Shown: positions 9,938-21,822 of the stretch, one piece after another
Layout: each line of letters starts with the position of its first letter
How positions within the stretch are numbered: the first letter of the stretch is position 1
Source of the DNA: Cephalotus follicularis
Lineage: Eukaryota; Streptophyta; Magnoliopsida; Oxalidales; Cephalotaceae
Length of the DNA: 64,000 nucleotides
Assembly: GCA_001972305.1 (NCBI GenBank)
Contig: BDDD01000171.1
Location: 361,882-425,881, forward strand
Reading direction: 5' to 3'
Made by a program: the position numbers and the translations under genes
Notes under the pieces: generated by a model
What the model saw: only the letters and a program-made list of their open reading frames with translations
Told to the model about the DNA's origin: nothing
The model's database searches: none

Positions 9938-11397
9938 CATCCACTTTAATTTCAATTGGACTTTAATTTCGGTTTTGGTGACTATTTTGGAATAATTAAA
10001 GTACCTGAAATTCTAGTTTAGTTCCCATCCCATGGTTGTTTTATAAAATAAAATATTATTTTTTGGGATACTAGGTTTTAAATAATCTAGTGGGAGGTTT
10101 ACTGGAATGTCAGTGGACTTGTGGAATTATTTCGATTGGTCATCAGAAATTGAAATTGCCTGTGTTTATTTAAAGTCTATAGTTGATATAGATTTTAAAT
10201 GTCTTATGCATGATGGTAGGCTATGGGACTGGACCTAGCTTTTGATTTCTTTTGTGGATGGTTTAATTTGCTTTATTAACTTGTGCTTTATTTGGTATGT
10301 AATATGGTTGCCTGCGAGCACCATTAATTCCTTATTTGTATTATTCTCTCTCCCTCCATTTGTATTCTATTCTTTATTTTTAAAATGTATTTTCGTAATT
10401 TCATTTTTGTAAACAAAGAAGAGAGGAATCACAAAAGTGCGAGAAGAGGAAGATCAAGGAATTTGCAAGACCAAGTGAAGGCCATGTATGCGTGGTGCAT
10501 TTTGTAATAAAGTAGATTTAAATAGTTCACCTAGGAGATGAAGTGATCACATTGGCTCGTGTGATCATTCATAGATTTAGTCCCTGGTCAGACCATATTT
10601 ATTTCTAAGAGGGAAATAGGTTGCATGATATGGATGTTTTCTTTTTACAAACAATCCAAACACGTCAAGCATGCTCAACCGTCCAAATGGATTGGAAGAT
10701 AATTAAATTTATCTAAAACGACATTGGTAAATATATAAAATTTGATGAGACCAAATTCCTCCAACTTGTGAAATAATAAGTCCATAAACGGTGGGACATA
10801 AGGCTGTCCCGTCGTTGGCCTTCCATAATTTTCGTTGAATGGTGTGGATATATTGGGGATAGCACTGCCAAAGCAGAGATCCCCCGTATGGCCATTTCTA
10901 TTCAATTTCAGTACTAGGGTAGCACTGGAAGGAAATGACCATGTTTTTTATTCTCTGACAGGCCAAAGCGTGTGGGTGTCAAAACGGGTTTATTTCTTTG
11001 AGGATTGTGGGTCTGACTTATACCGGGTTCATACTATTGGTACAGCCAAAGCTGTGGATTGTATGGGTCGTGAGGCTGAATCTTGTATCGGATCTTACAT
11101 TTCGAGGGAAGAGCCCGAGAATGTAAGTTGGTACTCATACCTACCTATTTAAGTATTACGGTTTGTTAGCCAAAGTTAAGGCTATAATATCTTGGTAGAT
11201 TCCGATCCCTCCTAGGAGGCAAGAGGCTTCCCGAGTTCCACATTGGAGGTGTGGGATACGATTAGAATAGTGGGAGGAGCCATAATTACAAAAGATCAAG
11301 GATTATTGTAATAACATAAATGGAATGATCTGTTAATATTCTCTCTCTCTTAACTCTTATAGGTTGCTAGTTTTCACATACTCAATTTAAAACTCAA
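9938..11397 (+). other. Copia-B untranslated leader
   Basis: Shares the ordered leader blocks of Copia-A: AATCTAGTGGGAGG near 10086, ATGCATGATGGTAGGCTATGGGAC near 10206, TGCCTGCGAGCACC near 10310, a GAAGGCCATG block near 10477 and GTTGGCCTTCC near 10813. It lacks the palindrome array present in the Copia-C and Copia-A2 leaders. A 106-codon open frame at 10835-11152 aligns in frame with one in the Copia-A2 leader, but no ATG is conserved. Confidence 0.65.
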
Positions 11398-12120
11398 ATG
11401 GCAAACATCAATAACAAATTCAAACACATTTGGAACTCCTAAACTTGAACATCCAATTTTCACTGAATGGAAACGCGTTTAGCATAACATTCTCACGAGC
11501 ATGAGAGGCGCTCATGTCATGACTGAGATAACCCTGAGCTAGGGAATGATGTATCCGACCATCACAAAGCCTTGGTGGTTAAGTGGTGGGACGATGATTA
11601 TCAAGCTCGTAACCTTGCATTTGTTGTCACGAAGCCACAATTTTTATGCAGGTTATGCACTCACAGACCTTATGTGTCATGCTTACACAACTTGAGGAGT
11701 TGTATGACACCCAGTCAAGGACTGTAAAGGTATATTTTGAACAAAAGAGGTCGAGATCGTCTGTGATGCCTCGATTTCCTACTTGAATAATCTCCAGGGG
11801 AGATAGATCAAGTGAATCTAAGTTCCAAAGGGTGAAAACCCAAGGAAGAGGCAGCTTGTGCAAAGGGAATTCTATTCTAGAAAAACGATTACAAGTTTTA
11901 TATGGAGTTTGCCTACTTCCATCGTGGGAAGCTAAGGAAATTGAAAGATATTGTAATATGTTCCTATAGTCCATAGATAGAGATGCTTTGTGGTAAGACA
12001 CCTCCATATACTTTATCTAGCTTATGATGTAAGTTGAGCTTGAGTAAGGAACTCAGGTTATGACACTTACATCGGTATCTCTATGCAAGGAGCTAAGAGA
12101 AGCTAGTCAGCAAGTAGCTG
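11398..12120 (+). pseudogene. Copia-B gag remnant
   Basis: Begins near ATGGCAAACATC and has many stops in all frames. A short block near 11695-11735 (TTGTATGACACCCAGTCAAGGACT) aligns with the Copia-A2 gag segment coding LYGAQSRT at about 25890. No zinc knuckle remains. Little else is recognisable, and the boundary at 12120 is approximate. Confidence 0.5.
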
Positions 12121-12650
12121 TTAAAGCTGTGGATATACGCCATAGTGATGAGTCAAGGGATTCACACATTTGTATAGGCGTAATGAATTGTTTAAATATT
12201 GTGAATGGATATATACTAAAACTGGATCGTTAAATATAAAGAATATTGTAAGAAACATTGTTTCCATTTGTATGAGATAAGCAAGGAGCTTGAATTGCGG
12301 TAATTTTTTTTCTCATACATAGCAATATTCTAGTTAGTGCAAGCGGCACATAGATGCAAACGGATCTAAGTTTTAACCATTGTATTAACAATTCAATAAG
12401 GAACATATAATAAAAGATTATTGAGAGATAATGAGACTTTCTCTCTAAATGGACATCTTCGAGGAAAAACCATGTGGAAATGGTATATCCGTACATAGTA
12501 TATGGACTTTGTGGAAAGGGTCTAGTCCATTAAATCTTTTATACATCTTCCTATCTCCTTATGGGTTAAGCATTGCACAAGGCAATACTTATCCTAATCT
12601 GGATTCCTTTGGAATTCATCCCCTCCGATATCGAGAGGATATCATGTGAT
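12121..12650 (+). other. Unrecognised internal segment of Copia-B
   Basis: Lies where the end of gag, protease and integrase core would be expected. I could not align it to the other Copia copies. It is AT-rich with stops in all frames. It may be diverged coding sequence, or filler left after a deletion. Confidence 0.3.
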
Positions 12651-14327
12651 CAAGGAGATCATAAATGGAGGAAACCCAGCCTAAACCATCAGTTGGTTAA
12701 AGGCTGTCCAACTTATATAAGAAGGTGGAAACCTTATAAGCAGGAGGCATGATCGAGACGTTGCCAGTTTGTGGAATATTCTAAGAAGTGCTTAGGATAT
12801 TATTTCTACCATCCTAGCGAACAAATATGGTTTTGTTTCGCGTACTGCAAAATTCCTATGGAAGGAATACCTGATTGTAGGAAGCAGTGGGAGTATGGTA
12901 TAACTAAGTGAGTTTCCACTAGGTAGAAACCCACAGGACGATAAGGAACTACAAGTTTATTCCTCTAAAGATATAATTGGGAAAGGATCCCAATCTGAGA
13001 TGGAATCTCGGTTAGGAACTTGTCTAGCGAGGAGATTAGGCAAGGTTTTTGACAGCGCCTGAGAAATACGGTTTTCTTAATAAAGGCACTGACGAACCTA
13101 ACGTCAGCGAGATGACGAGCCTGTCAGCTATGAGGAAGCAGTGAAGTGCACTGATTCTAGGACATGGTAAGAAATCATGAAATCCGAAAAGGACTCCATA
13201 TACGCCTACCAACTGAGGGACTTGGTATATGCACTCGAAGGCTTAAAACCCTATCAAATGCTAAGTAAATATTCCCGAGGAAGATTGGCGTTAATGGAAA
13301 AGGTTAAAAACCTTTACAGCGCAGTTAGTGGCAAAAGGGTATACACTAAGATGAGATTTGTATATACCGGGAACTTTCTTTCCAGTCGGAAATGCTTAAG
13401 CCCATTAGGATTATGCTTGCAATTGCTGCTCATTGTGGTAATGAGCTATGGCAAATGAATGTTAGGATTACCTTCCCCGAGGACTATCTTGAAGAGGACA
13501 TTGATATGTTCCAAACCAAGAAGGTTTACATTCATGGAGCATTAGCACATGGAGTGCAAAGCTCAAATGGTCTGTGTATGACCTTAAGCAAGCATCCCAT
13601 AGATGAAATATCCATTTTGATTGTATCAAATATATGGATAAGCTTAATGTCTACCAGAAACAGGATAACCTAGAAATCACTTTCTTGATACTGTATATCG
13701 ATGATGTACTATACACAAATGATGTTGTAGGTATGTTGAAGTACAGTTATGCAAGAACTTCTCCGAGAAAGGATTTGGGGAGGGCTTTCTACGTTTTAGA
13801 GAATGAAGATCTAAAGAGTAGATCGAGTCGATTGCTTGGACTTTCCCAAAGCCAGTACATCAGTAGGGAGCTGAAATGGTATGGAACGAATTCCATGTAT
13901 GGCTTATTGCCAATTAGCCAAGGAATTCACCTTTCCAAGAGGATGTCTTCTAAGACTTATGAGGAGAGGACACGCATGAATAGGTAACCTTATGCTTCAA
14001 CAATAGGCTCCATCATGTATGCCATACTTCGTACTGAGCATGATGTGGATATGCCTGAGGGTTTGGCTAATCGATTTCAGTCCAGTCCCTGTAAGAGACA
14101 GTGGGACATTGTCAAGAGGATATAATGCCTGTGAAAGATTCAGAATTATTTCTTGATACATGGAGAAGATAGTGAATTGAGACGTAAGAGTTAGGTTAAC
14201 TCTAGTTTCAATAATGATCCGAATGATCACAAATCCATTTCAGGTTATGTGTTAGTCCTAAATGGAAGTGCTGTGTGAGTGGGAAGAGTTTGTGGCAGTC
14301 GAGGACTGCAGACTCCACCATGGCACA
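12651..14327 (+). pseudogene. Copia-B pol remnant: integrase C-terminus and reverse transcriptase
   Basis: From 12655 the DNA follows the Copia-A integrase C-terminal region (the GGAAACCCAGCCTAAACCAT block, then the tail around CTATTTCTACCATCC). From about 13177 an RT (RVT_2 type) follows: a MKSEKDSIYAY block, LAIAAH near 13430, LEEDIDM near 13490 and the catalytic YxDD as LYIDDVLYTND near 13690. The RT is broken by several frameshifts and about 130 codons are badly diverged. It continues into RNase H, where the Cassandra LTR interrupts it at 14328. Confidence 0.75.
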
Positions 14328-14699
14328 TGTGACACCCCACTTAAGAGTGGCAAGAGGAAAGGGCTATCCATGAGATGAAGCCACCCTTGTGACAGGAATG
14401 AACCAGATCCATCGAAATGGGGGAAAGTATGGCTGTGCTATATAAGAAATGATCCTTGAAACTAATTACATGAGGCGCCTTTTGATGGATTGGCTGAGGA
14501 GTTAGTGTAAACTCCAAGTTTAAGCGTGCTACGCTTAGGGCAAAACCAGGATGGGTGACCTCCTGGGAAGTCTGACCAATCCATCAATTAGGACAAAACC
14601 GTGATGGTCCACGTGGAAACGCAGATGTATGGGCACTGTATGTTCTGCGTGGGACAAAAGCGGACAATCTCTCATGTGGTTAAGGATCGGGTCGTTACA
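14328..14699 (+). mobile_element. Cassandra-type TRIM solo LTR
   Basis: A 372-bp TG...CA unit starting TGTGACACCCCAC and ending GGGTCGTTACA. It is flanked by GCACA (14323-14327) and GCATA (14700-14704), a 5-bp duplication with one mismatch. It contains a 5S rRNA-like stretch and, near its end, ACAAAAGCGGACAATCT, which resembles TRIM/Cassandra LTR tails. Cassandra elements are known non-autonomous terminal-repeat retrotransposons in miniature that carry 5S rRNA sequence in their LTRs. Only one LTR is present, so this is a solo LTR. It interrupts the Copia-B RNase H region. Confidence 0.85.
14508..14575 (+). promoter_or_regulatory. 5S rRNA-derived segment with Pol III internal control elements
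   Basis: TTAAGCGTGCT at about 14520-14530 matches the A-box region of plant 5S rRNA. GGATGGGTGACCTCCTGGGA, starting at 14549, matches the intermediate element plus C box. The spacing between them is close to that in real 5S genes. The 5' half of 5S rRNA is poorly preserved, so this is not a functional 5S gene. In Cassandra this segment is known to act as an internal Pol III promoter; activity here is an inference. Confidence 0.85.
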
Positions 14700-14704
14700 G
14701 CATA

Positions 14705-15060
14705 AGAGTATGTTGCAACCTGTGATACCGCTTATGGTAGCTGATTTGGCAGCGAAAGTTTATTACAAAACTTTATGTGGTTCTATCGATCGTTATGCAG
14801 TTGTGCAGCATAAGGACGACGATGGGGCTTTGCAAAAACCAACGAAATCTGGTCTCATTACCACCCAAATACATATAGCAACGATATCATTTTGATAAGG
14901 GAGATCATATATGAATGTAACGTTTCAAAAGAGATGTTATTGAGAAATATATGAGACATCATGAGAGTAGATGTCACCATAGAGAGAGTTGCGTGGGAAG
15001 CAAACTTAGCAAACCCACTTACCAATGCCTTTAGCAATTCGATACTTGTGGGAGTCATGT
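14705..15060 (+). pseudogene. Copia-B RNase H C-terminal remnant
   Basis: Resumes after the Cassandra LTR with an AGAGTATGTTGCAACC block that parallels the Copia-A TEAEYIAA region. It runs to the ACTTAGCAAACCCACTTACC block near 15005-15025, equivalent to the ADPLTK tail of Copia pol. Several frameshifts and stops are present. Confidence 0.6.
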
Positions 15061-15100
15061 ACGATATGCATAGGCTATAAGGTCTCGTGGTTGTAGGGCC

Positions 15101-15111
15101 AAGTGGGAGAT
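15101..15111 (+). other. Polypurine tract (Copia-B)
   Basis: AAGTGGGAGAT lies directly before the 3' LTR, within the GGGCCAAGTGGGAGA context shared with Copia-A1 and A2. It primes plus-strand synthesis in this class. Confidence 0.85.
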
Positions 15112-17862
15112 TATTGGAATTGGGTGTCCCTGCAAGCCACGAGAGGTTACATGTACACTCTGATTCAACGTTCTTAGTTCCAATTATGTTCTATGTGCAA
15201 ATTTATTTATATTGGCAAGAATATATGGCTCATCCCAACCAACCAAAAGGAACAGAATAATTATTATTAATTAACTGTATGCCATATATTGCTCTGTCAC
15301 ATCAAAGGGTTCGATATCTCACCAGGGAGGCCATGAGATTGAGATCCTTATTCCCTGTGACTAAACTTGTTCCAAGTCACAGGTTCACAATCTTTGGGCC
15401 ATTGTAGAACCGTAATAAAGACTTTCCACATTACGCTTGCTCCCAAGGAAGGAGGATGGATCATCTCATGGACCATTCGGTATTATCCTAAAGCTAATAT
15501 GGGGTGTGTGCGCGATTGCATGATGCTGAACAGACCCACCAATAGGGTCCCTATACCCATGTCAATCGGGGTTCCTATGGTCTTGGTAGTGTATAGTCTG
15601 TGGTGACTAGTAGGTCCCCTACGATGTTCCTTTGACTTGAGCGGCTAGCATGCATTGTGTGGGGACTGGTTGACTTTGATTCCCGCCTTCCCCAGCACTA
15701 GCCGCGTGCTGGCAAAAGGGTTGTCTTTGGGTCTTGTGGAAGTTGCATTGAGATGTGTCAGCGAGCGCACAACAAGGGATCTTCACACCCGGGCAGAGGG
15801 TGACCAGCTCTATTTGATCTGTGTACGTTGTAGACTTTAAAGTCCTGATCAGCCAAAGGTGGACTGGAAACGAGAGGTTTCCGTGGGAGGTCTGCCATTA
15901 GTCTTAGCGCATTCATGGATTTTATAGTATCACGGCTAAATCTAGGGGTGACATTCATCCAAACCCCAGACTGTTGATCGGAGCTAAGTATGATGTGGGA
16001 AACACTACACATATGCCAATGACTGGACAAAGTGATTGGCTATTCGGTCCCTGATTGATAGACGTGGTAATACACGGACCCGGGGGGTGACTGGTGCTCA
16101 CACCGGGGATGTTTTGATAGACGGTGACTATCAGGATGGTCGTACCAGATATAGGGGTGTACTGGGAATTTATCATCATATCGGAGAATGACAGGCTTTT
16201 GGGTCCTACCTGATTTTGAACAGGTTGATATGTGGTGGGAGACATATCCTTTAGTGAAAGGACAACATCAGGGAAGATGTTGCTTTGCTAGTGAGAATTT
16301 CGTCTGTTGGATTTAGGTCCATGCAATCCAACAAAGGAATATTCCAATCAGAAGGTTTTTAAAAGAGAAGAGGTTGTCTCCGGGGCTATTCTAGTAGTCA
16401 GTGACTATTAAAGTAGTCGTACCAGATGACGGGGTGCTCTGGGAATTTATCATCATACTAGAGATCGATAGGCTTTCGGGTCCCGCCCGATGATTGGAAG
16501 AGTGACACATCTTGCACACATGCTCGCTTGGTGGTAAATCTAGTTTTTAACTAGTATATATTAATTAGACATCTGTGGTTTGTTCCTCTCTCCACCATTT
16601 TCCTTGTTGATATACTAAGAGATTTAATGCCGGAAAATGATTTAATTTTATTAAATCAAATTAATTGAAGAGAGAGTCTTTAATTAATTGGGAGAGAAAC
16701 AAATTAAATTGAAAGAGATTTAAAATTGATTTAAAAGAAAGTAGACATTTGGGACTTAAAAGGAATTTTTTATTCCTTTTGTCACAGACACAACAAAATC
16801 CACGGCAGTGTTTTTGGAAGGGGAGAAAACCCGTGAAACGCGTTCAGCGCGCAGGGGCGCGCTCTGGCCGGGAGAGAAGACCGTCACTTTGCGCCGGTGA
16901 CCGATTTGGTGGCGTCCACTCATCCTTATATGGCTCCTCTCCTCTCTCTCCCATTTTCTCCTTCTCTCTCCATGCTTCTCTCCCTAGCGCCAGATGCATT
17001 TTCTGCCACTGCTTGTTCCCGGCTCCTCTTCCACCGCCGGTGATCACAGTGGGTGGAGCCAATCAATGGCTCCATCCATTTTGATCTTAGTCTAGCTTTT
17101 CCCGGTGTGTTTTTGGCCAATTTTTGTGCATCTGAGTTTACCCTGTCGACTTAGTGGTTGTGCGCCGTGACTTGGCTTTCTGGCTCGAGTCACGGCAAGT
17201 CTTGTGTTGGGTTGTCTAGACCGTGGTTTGTAGGTGCTGATTGTGGCGGTGCGATGTCGCGGCGACCCTATTTTCGCCGGTGACTTGACTCGCCGCCTAC
17301 TGTTCACCGTATTCCAGGCCGAGTCTCGGCCACCAGCGTGAAGATCGTGGTCCTGGCATCCACATATGTCAAGGTCGGTCAATGGCTAGTTGACCGAGAC
17401 TCACTGAGTCTGAACTCAGTGAGTCGTCGCCACTGTTCGTTGCGTTCCAACGTCATTCCCGGCGTGTCTCAGCCAGCAATGGGTAGAGCATGATTTTTGG
17501 AGTTCGGTGGTGTCAATATTGGACCTAACGTGAACTATCCGAAATCCGACGATTGTACCGGTGACCGGTTGTTGCTACTACAAGCGTGTAGCGACAATGT
17601 GGTGGAGCATCCAATGTGCATATGGTCGCTTCCCATTTGCTTTATGTTTTCCGTTGTGCTTACGTTTTATGTTATTTGCGTGCATGCTTGATTTCGTAAT
17701 TGTTTGATTGAATTTTAAACGGAGATTCTAGGCTTTTCTATTTTGTACTAAGATGTCAGTGTGAAACTTGACTTCATGTCTTTGTGTTTTTGAAATATCA
17801 AAATTATTCACACTAGCGGCCTATGACCAAATTGACCGGGAACCCTTGCCAGATTTCCAACA
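15112..17862 (+). repeat. Copia-B 3' LTR
   Basis: Begins TATTGGAATTGG (the initial TG mutated to TA) and ends TTTCCAACA, followed by the target duplication ACTCG. It is collinear with the 5' LTR except for an extra segment of about 285 bp near 16096-16380, which is a diverged second copy of the neighbouring sequence. The ORF at 16749-17084 has counterparts in the 5' LTR and is not a gene. Confidence 0.85.
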
Positions 17863-17867
17863 ACTCG

Positions 17868-19130
17868 ATCGGCAGCCCAACTTGCGCTTTGTTCTGACAT
17901 CAATGAAATTGTCTCATGTGATGATGGAATCGCCCCCCATACTTGGTGACGATCCATATTTTGACACTCAGGGTGTTGTTGCTAAGTGGCTTGATGATGT
18001 CGAGCAGGCTCATTGCCTCGCTATTGCTGGCATGGTGCCGGAGCTACAACAACAGCACGAGCATATGGAGCGCCTTGGTGCTATACTTCTCCGACTGAAG
18101 GAGATGTATGGCGTGGGTTCTAGGACTTGTAGTTTCAACCTCTCTCGTCAGCTTTTTAGTGCAAAGATTGTGGAGGGATCTTCGGTCCATGAACATGGAC
18201 TGAAGATGATAGATCTGATTAAGCAGTTGACTCGATTGGATTTGACTATGGATAACGATTTCTATATAGATATCGTTTTGTCATCCCTCCCTCGATCGTT
18301 CTCGTAGTTTATTACGAACTTCCACATGAATAAGGTGGATAGTTCATTGTCTGAGATAGTGTCTACGCTGAGAACTGCGGAGGCGGATCTTGAAATTGGT
18401 AAGTCAGAATCTGTCGTTATGTTTCTTCCTTCTTCTTCAAAGATTGCCTAGAATAAGGGTGGGTCTAAAGAGAAAGGCAAGGCCAAGAAGAAGAAGAAGA
18501 GCATAAAGAAGAAAAATCCACAAGGAGTGGTTGGGGGAATAATCAAGGATAAGCTCAAACAGCTTATAGATGAGAAAGCTTGTTTCCATTGTGGGAAACA
18601 AGGACATTGGAAAAAGGACTGCAAGGAGTTTCTTGCTTCCACTGCTGTTGCCTCAGGTTTGGGTACCTACATGATTGAGCTTCATGTAGCTTCTAATTTT
18701 AGTTCTACTTGGGTGTTAGACACTGGTTATTGTACTAATATTTGCAATTCTCGGCAGGGTCTAAAAAGCGCAAGGCAGATTAGAGCTGAAGAAGCAGCGG
18801 ACCTACGACTGGGTGATGGATCAAGGATCATTACTAGAGTTGTAGGTGTTTTTTATTTACATTTGTCAAATGGTTTTGTAATAAGTTTAAATCCTTGTTA
18901 TTTTGTTGAGAACTTAATTTGGAACATTGTAAGTATTTTGTACCTTTATAAATTGTGCTTGGAACTTAATTTTAAGGCTTATGGTTATTCTCTTTTGTCT
19001 TCTGACAAAAATATCATATGTGAGGGCCACAATGATAATGGGATTTATGTTTTCAATATTAATTACAAAACGGCATTGTCAATCGAGCAAGGAACTAAAA
19101 GACAAAGAGAGAATAATGAAATTAATCAAT
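17868..19130 (+). pseudogene. Copia-A1 gag (remainder) and protease
   Basis: Continues the gag begun at 5608. It contains an UBN2-type gag region (NLRFVLTSMKLSHVMM onward), a lysine-rich stretch near 18470-18520, and an intact CCHC zinc knuckle CFHCGKQGHWKKDC near 18580. The aspartic protease motif follows as WVLDTGYCTNIC near 18710; DTG is kept but the flank is altered. There are in-frame stops near 18305 (TAG, gag) and 18449 (TAG). Gag packages RNA and protease matures the polyprotein; this copy cannot make either intact. The gag_pre-integrase region begins towards the end. Confidence 0.85.
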
Positions 19131-20240
19131 CCTATACTTGGCACTGCCGATTGGGTCATCCTAGTGAGGCAAGGATTTCAAAGTTGGTTAAGGATGGTCT
19201 TTTGGACATCTAGGACATAGAGTCCTTTCCAACATGTGAATCATGCCTACTTGGAAAAATGACCAAATCTCCTTTCTCCGGTCAAGGAGATAGGAAGGTG
19301 GATTTACTAGGTTTAATCCACAGTGAAGTCTGTGGACCTAGGTTGGTCAGTGCGCGAGGAGGATACCTTTAATTCATTACTTTTACCGATGATTTATCAC
19401 GGTATGGGTATGTGTTTCTGATGACACACAAATCATATTCCTTTGAGAAGTTCAAGGAATTTAGAAATGAAGTAGAGAAGCAAATAGGTAAGCCCATTAA
19501 AACACTTTGATCGGATCGAGGGGGTGAGTACCTTCTGCTGAGTTCCAGTAGTATCTTATAGATAATGGGATTATCTCACAGTTGACCCCTCCAGGAACAC
19601 CATAGCATAATGGTGTGTCCGAACGGAGGAATCGGACCTTGATGAATATGGTCCAGTCCATGATGTCTTTTGCAGACCTCACTACCTCTTTTTGGGGTTA
19701 TGCACTGGAAAGAGCTGCATATGTCCTTAACTGGATTCCTTCAAAATCCGTTCCCTCCATTCCATACCAGGTATGGAAAGGGAGGAAACCCAGCCTAAAC
19801 CATTTGAAGGTTTGGGGATGTCCGGCATACGTTAGAAGGTTAGAACCTAGTAAGCTGGAGGCACGATCAGATCGATGCTGGATTATGGGGAATCCCAAAG
19901 AAACAATGGGATACTATTTCTACCATCCCAGCGAAGAAATAGTGTTTTTTTCGGGTACTGTAGTTTTCCTGGAGAAGGAATACCTACTCGCAGGAAGCAG
20001 TGGGAGCAAAGTGGAACTCAATGTCTTGCCATCAGGAGAAGCACCACAGAACAGAAAGGAACTAAAGGCCGGTACCTCTAGAAACACAGTTGAGATTAGA
20101 TCCCAGCATGATATTAGATCCCATACAGGCACTCCTTCAGTAAGAAGATCAGGTAGGGTATCAACAACACCCGAGAGATATGGTTTTCTCATTGCAGGCA
20201 CTGATGAACCCAATATCATCGATGATGATGAGCTTTCTAG
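19131..20240 (+). pseudogene. Copia-A1 integrase
   Basis: The N-terminal zinc-binding residues are visible as WHCRLGHP (about 19140) and CESCLLGK (about 19235). A catalytic-core fragment FTDDLSRYGYVF follows near 19383. The second acidic site is disrupted: a stop replaces the codon before SDRGGEY (about 19510), and frameshifts follow near 19535. SERRNRTLMNMVQSMMSFAD resumes at 19615 with the likely catalytic Glu. The C-terminal region (WKGRKPSLNHLKVWGCPAYV, then FYHPSEE) is readable to about 20080. Confidence 0.82.
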
Positions 20241-21755
20241 CTATCACGAAGTACTGCAAGGCACTGATTCTGAAGCATGGTTAGATTCCATGAAAACAAG
20301 ATGGATTCCATGTACGCCAACCAAGTTTGGAGCTTGGTCAAAGCTCCCGAGGGCATAGTGCCTATTGGTTGCAAGTGGATCTTCAAGAAGAAGATTGGTG
20401 CAGATGGAAATATTGAGACATATAAAGCGCGATTGGTGGCTAAAGGGTATAGACAGTGACATGATGTCGATTATACCGAAACTTTCTCACCGGTAGCAAT
20501 GCTCAAATCTATTCCGATTTTGATTGCAATTTTTGCTCATTATGATTATGAGATATGGAAAATGGATGTCAAGACTGTGTTCTTAAATGGAAATCTTGAA
20601 GAGGACATCTATATGTCCCAACCTGAGGGGTTTACATCCATTGAATGTTCGCACATAGTGTGCAAGCTTCGGAGGTCGATTTATGGCCTAAAGCAAGCAT
20701 CAAGGAGCTGGAACATACATTTTGATGAGGCTGTCCAGTCCTTTGGCTTCATTAAAAACGTAGATGAGCCTTGTGTTTGCCGGAAACAGGAGAACTCAGG
20801 CATCACTTTCTTGGTGCCATACATGTATGACATTCTACTCATTGGGAATGATGTAGGGATGTTACAATCCGTGAAAGTATGGCTAGCCAAGAACTTCTCC
20901 ATGAAGGATGTGGAAGAGGCCTCTTGCATACTTGGTATAAAGATCTATAGAGATAGATATAGTAGGTTACTTAGGCTTTCCCAAAGCAGTACGTCACCAA
21001 AGTACTGAAACGGTTCAGTATGGAGAATTCCAAACGGGGCTTATTGCCAATAGGCCATGGAATTCAACTTTCCAAGAAGATGTCCCCGCATACATCTAAG
21101 GAAAGGGCATTCATGAGTCAGATACCCTATACTTCCATTGTAGAATCGATCATGTACGCCATGCTATGTACTAGGCCTGATGTCGCACATTCCTTGGGAT
21201 TGGAAAGTCGGTTTCAGTCCAATCCTGGTATGAAACACTGGGAAGTAGTCAAGGGGATCCTTAAGTACCTTGAAGGACTCAGGATGCTTTCTTGATCTAC
21301 AGTGGAGATATTGAGTTGAAATTGGAGGGATACACTAAATCCATTTTCAATAGTGATCCGGATGATCACAAATCAGTGTCAGGATATGTCTATATCCTGA
21401 ATGGTGGTGATGTGAGTTGGAGAAGCTCAAAACAGGAAACTACGGCAGACTCCACAACGGAAGCAGTGTATGTAGCAGCCTCAAATGCTGCAAAGGAGGG
21501 TGTTTGGATGAGTAAGTTCATAGCTGAAATTTTAGTGGTTCCAACCATTAGTCATCCTGTAGTTCTCTACTTTGACAATAATGGGGTTGTTACACAAGGA
21601 AAGGAGCCCAGGTCTCACCAACAGTCATAGCATATCCTACGGCGTTATCACTTGATCCGAGAGATCATTGACAGAGGAGACATTGTGTTAGAGAGGGTTG
21701 CCTCATAGGCAAATTTAGCAGACCCACTTACTAAAGCTTTTAGTCGTAATGTATT
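20241..21755 (+). pseudogene. Copia-A1 reverse transcriptase-RNase H
   Basis: The RVT_2 domain begins near 20285 with ANQVWSLVKAPEGIVPIGCK. A TGA lies at about 20457. MSQPEGF and SIYGLKQASRSWN are readable. The catalytic box reads PYMYDILLIGND near 20820 where Copia-A2 has LYVDDILLIGND, so the first Asp is lost. A frameshift near 20990 and a stop at about 21294 precede RNase H, in which TEAEY is changed to TEAVY near 21460. The ADPLTKA tail is near 21718. The enzyme is inactive. Confidence 0.85.
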
Positions 21756-21810
21756 CGAGCTTCATCGAAATACGATGGGCTTGAATTATAGGGCTTCATG
21801 GCTTGAGGGC

Positions 21811-21822
21811 CAAGTGGGAGAT
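21811..21822 (+). other. Polypurine tract (Copia-A1)
   Basis: CAAGTGGGAGAT immediately precedes the LTR at 21823 and is identical in context to the tracts at 15101 and 29611. Confidence 0.88.

Larger units (their letters stand above)
5675..17862 (+). mobile_element. Copia-B: full-span but decayed Ty1/Copia element inserted in Copia-A1 gag
   Basis: Two LTRs (5675-9923 including an inserted Gypsy LTR, and 15112-17862), a PBS at 9926 and a PPT at 15101 enclose a heavily mutated internal region. The 5-bp target duplication ACTCG is present at 5670-5674 and 17863-17867. It belongs to the same broad lineage as Copia-A, since leader blocks and RT align, but is more degraded. Protease and most of the integrase are not recognisable. 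Confidence 0.88.

Noticed and set aside
11627-12007. 126-codon minus-strand ORF
   Set aside because: Antisense to decayed Copia-B gag; no similarity to any known domain.
14508-14575. A genuine 5S rRNA gene
   Set aside because: Only the control region is well matched, and the 5' half is diverged. It lies inside a TG...CA unit with a target duplication, so it is Cassandra sequence and not an rRNA gene.
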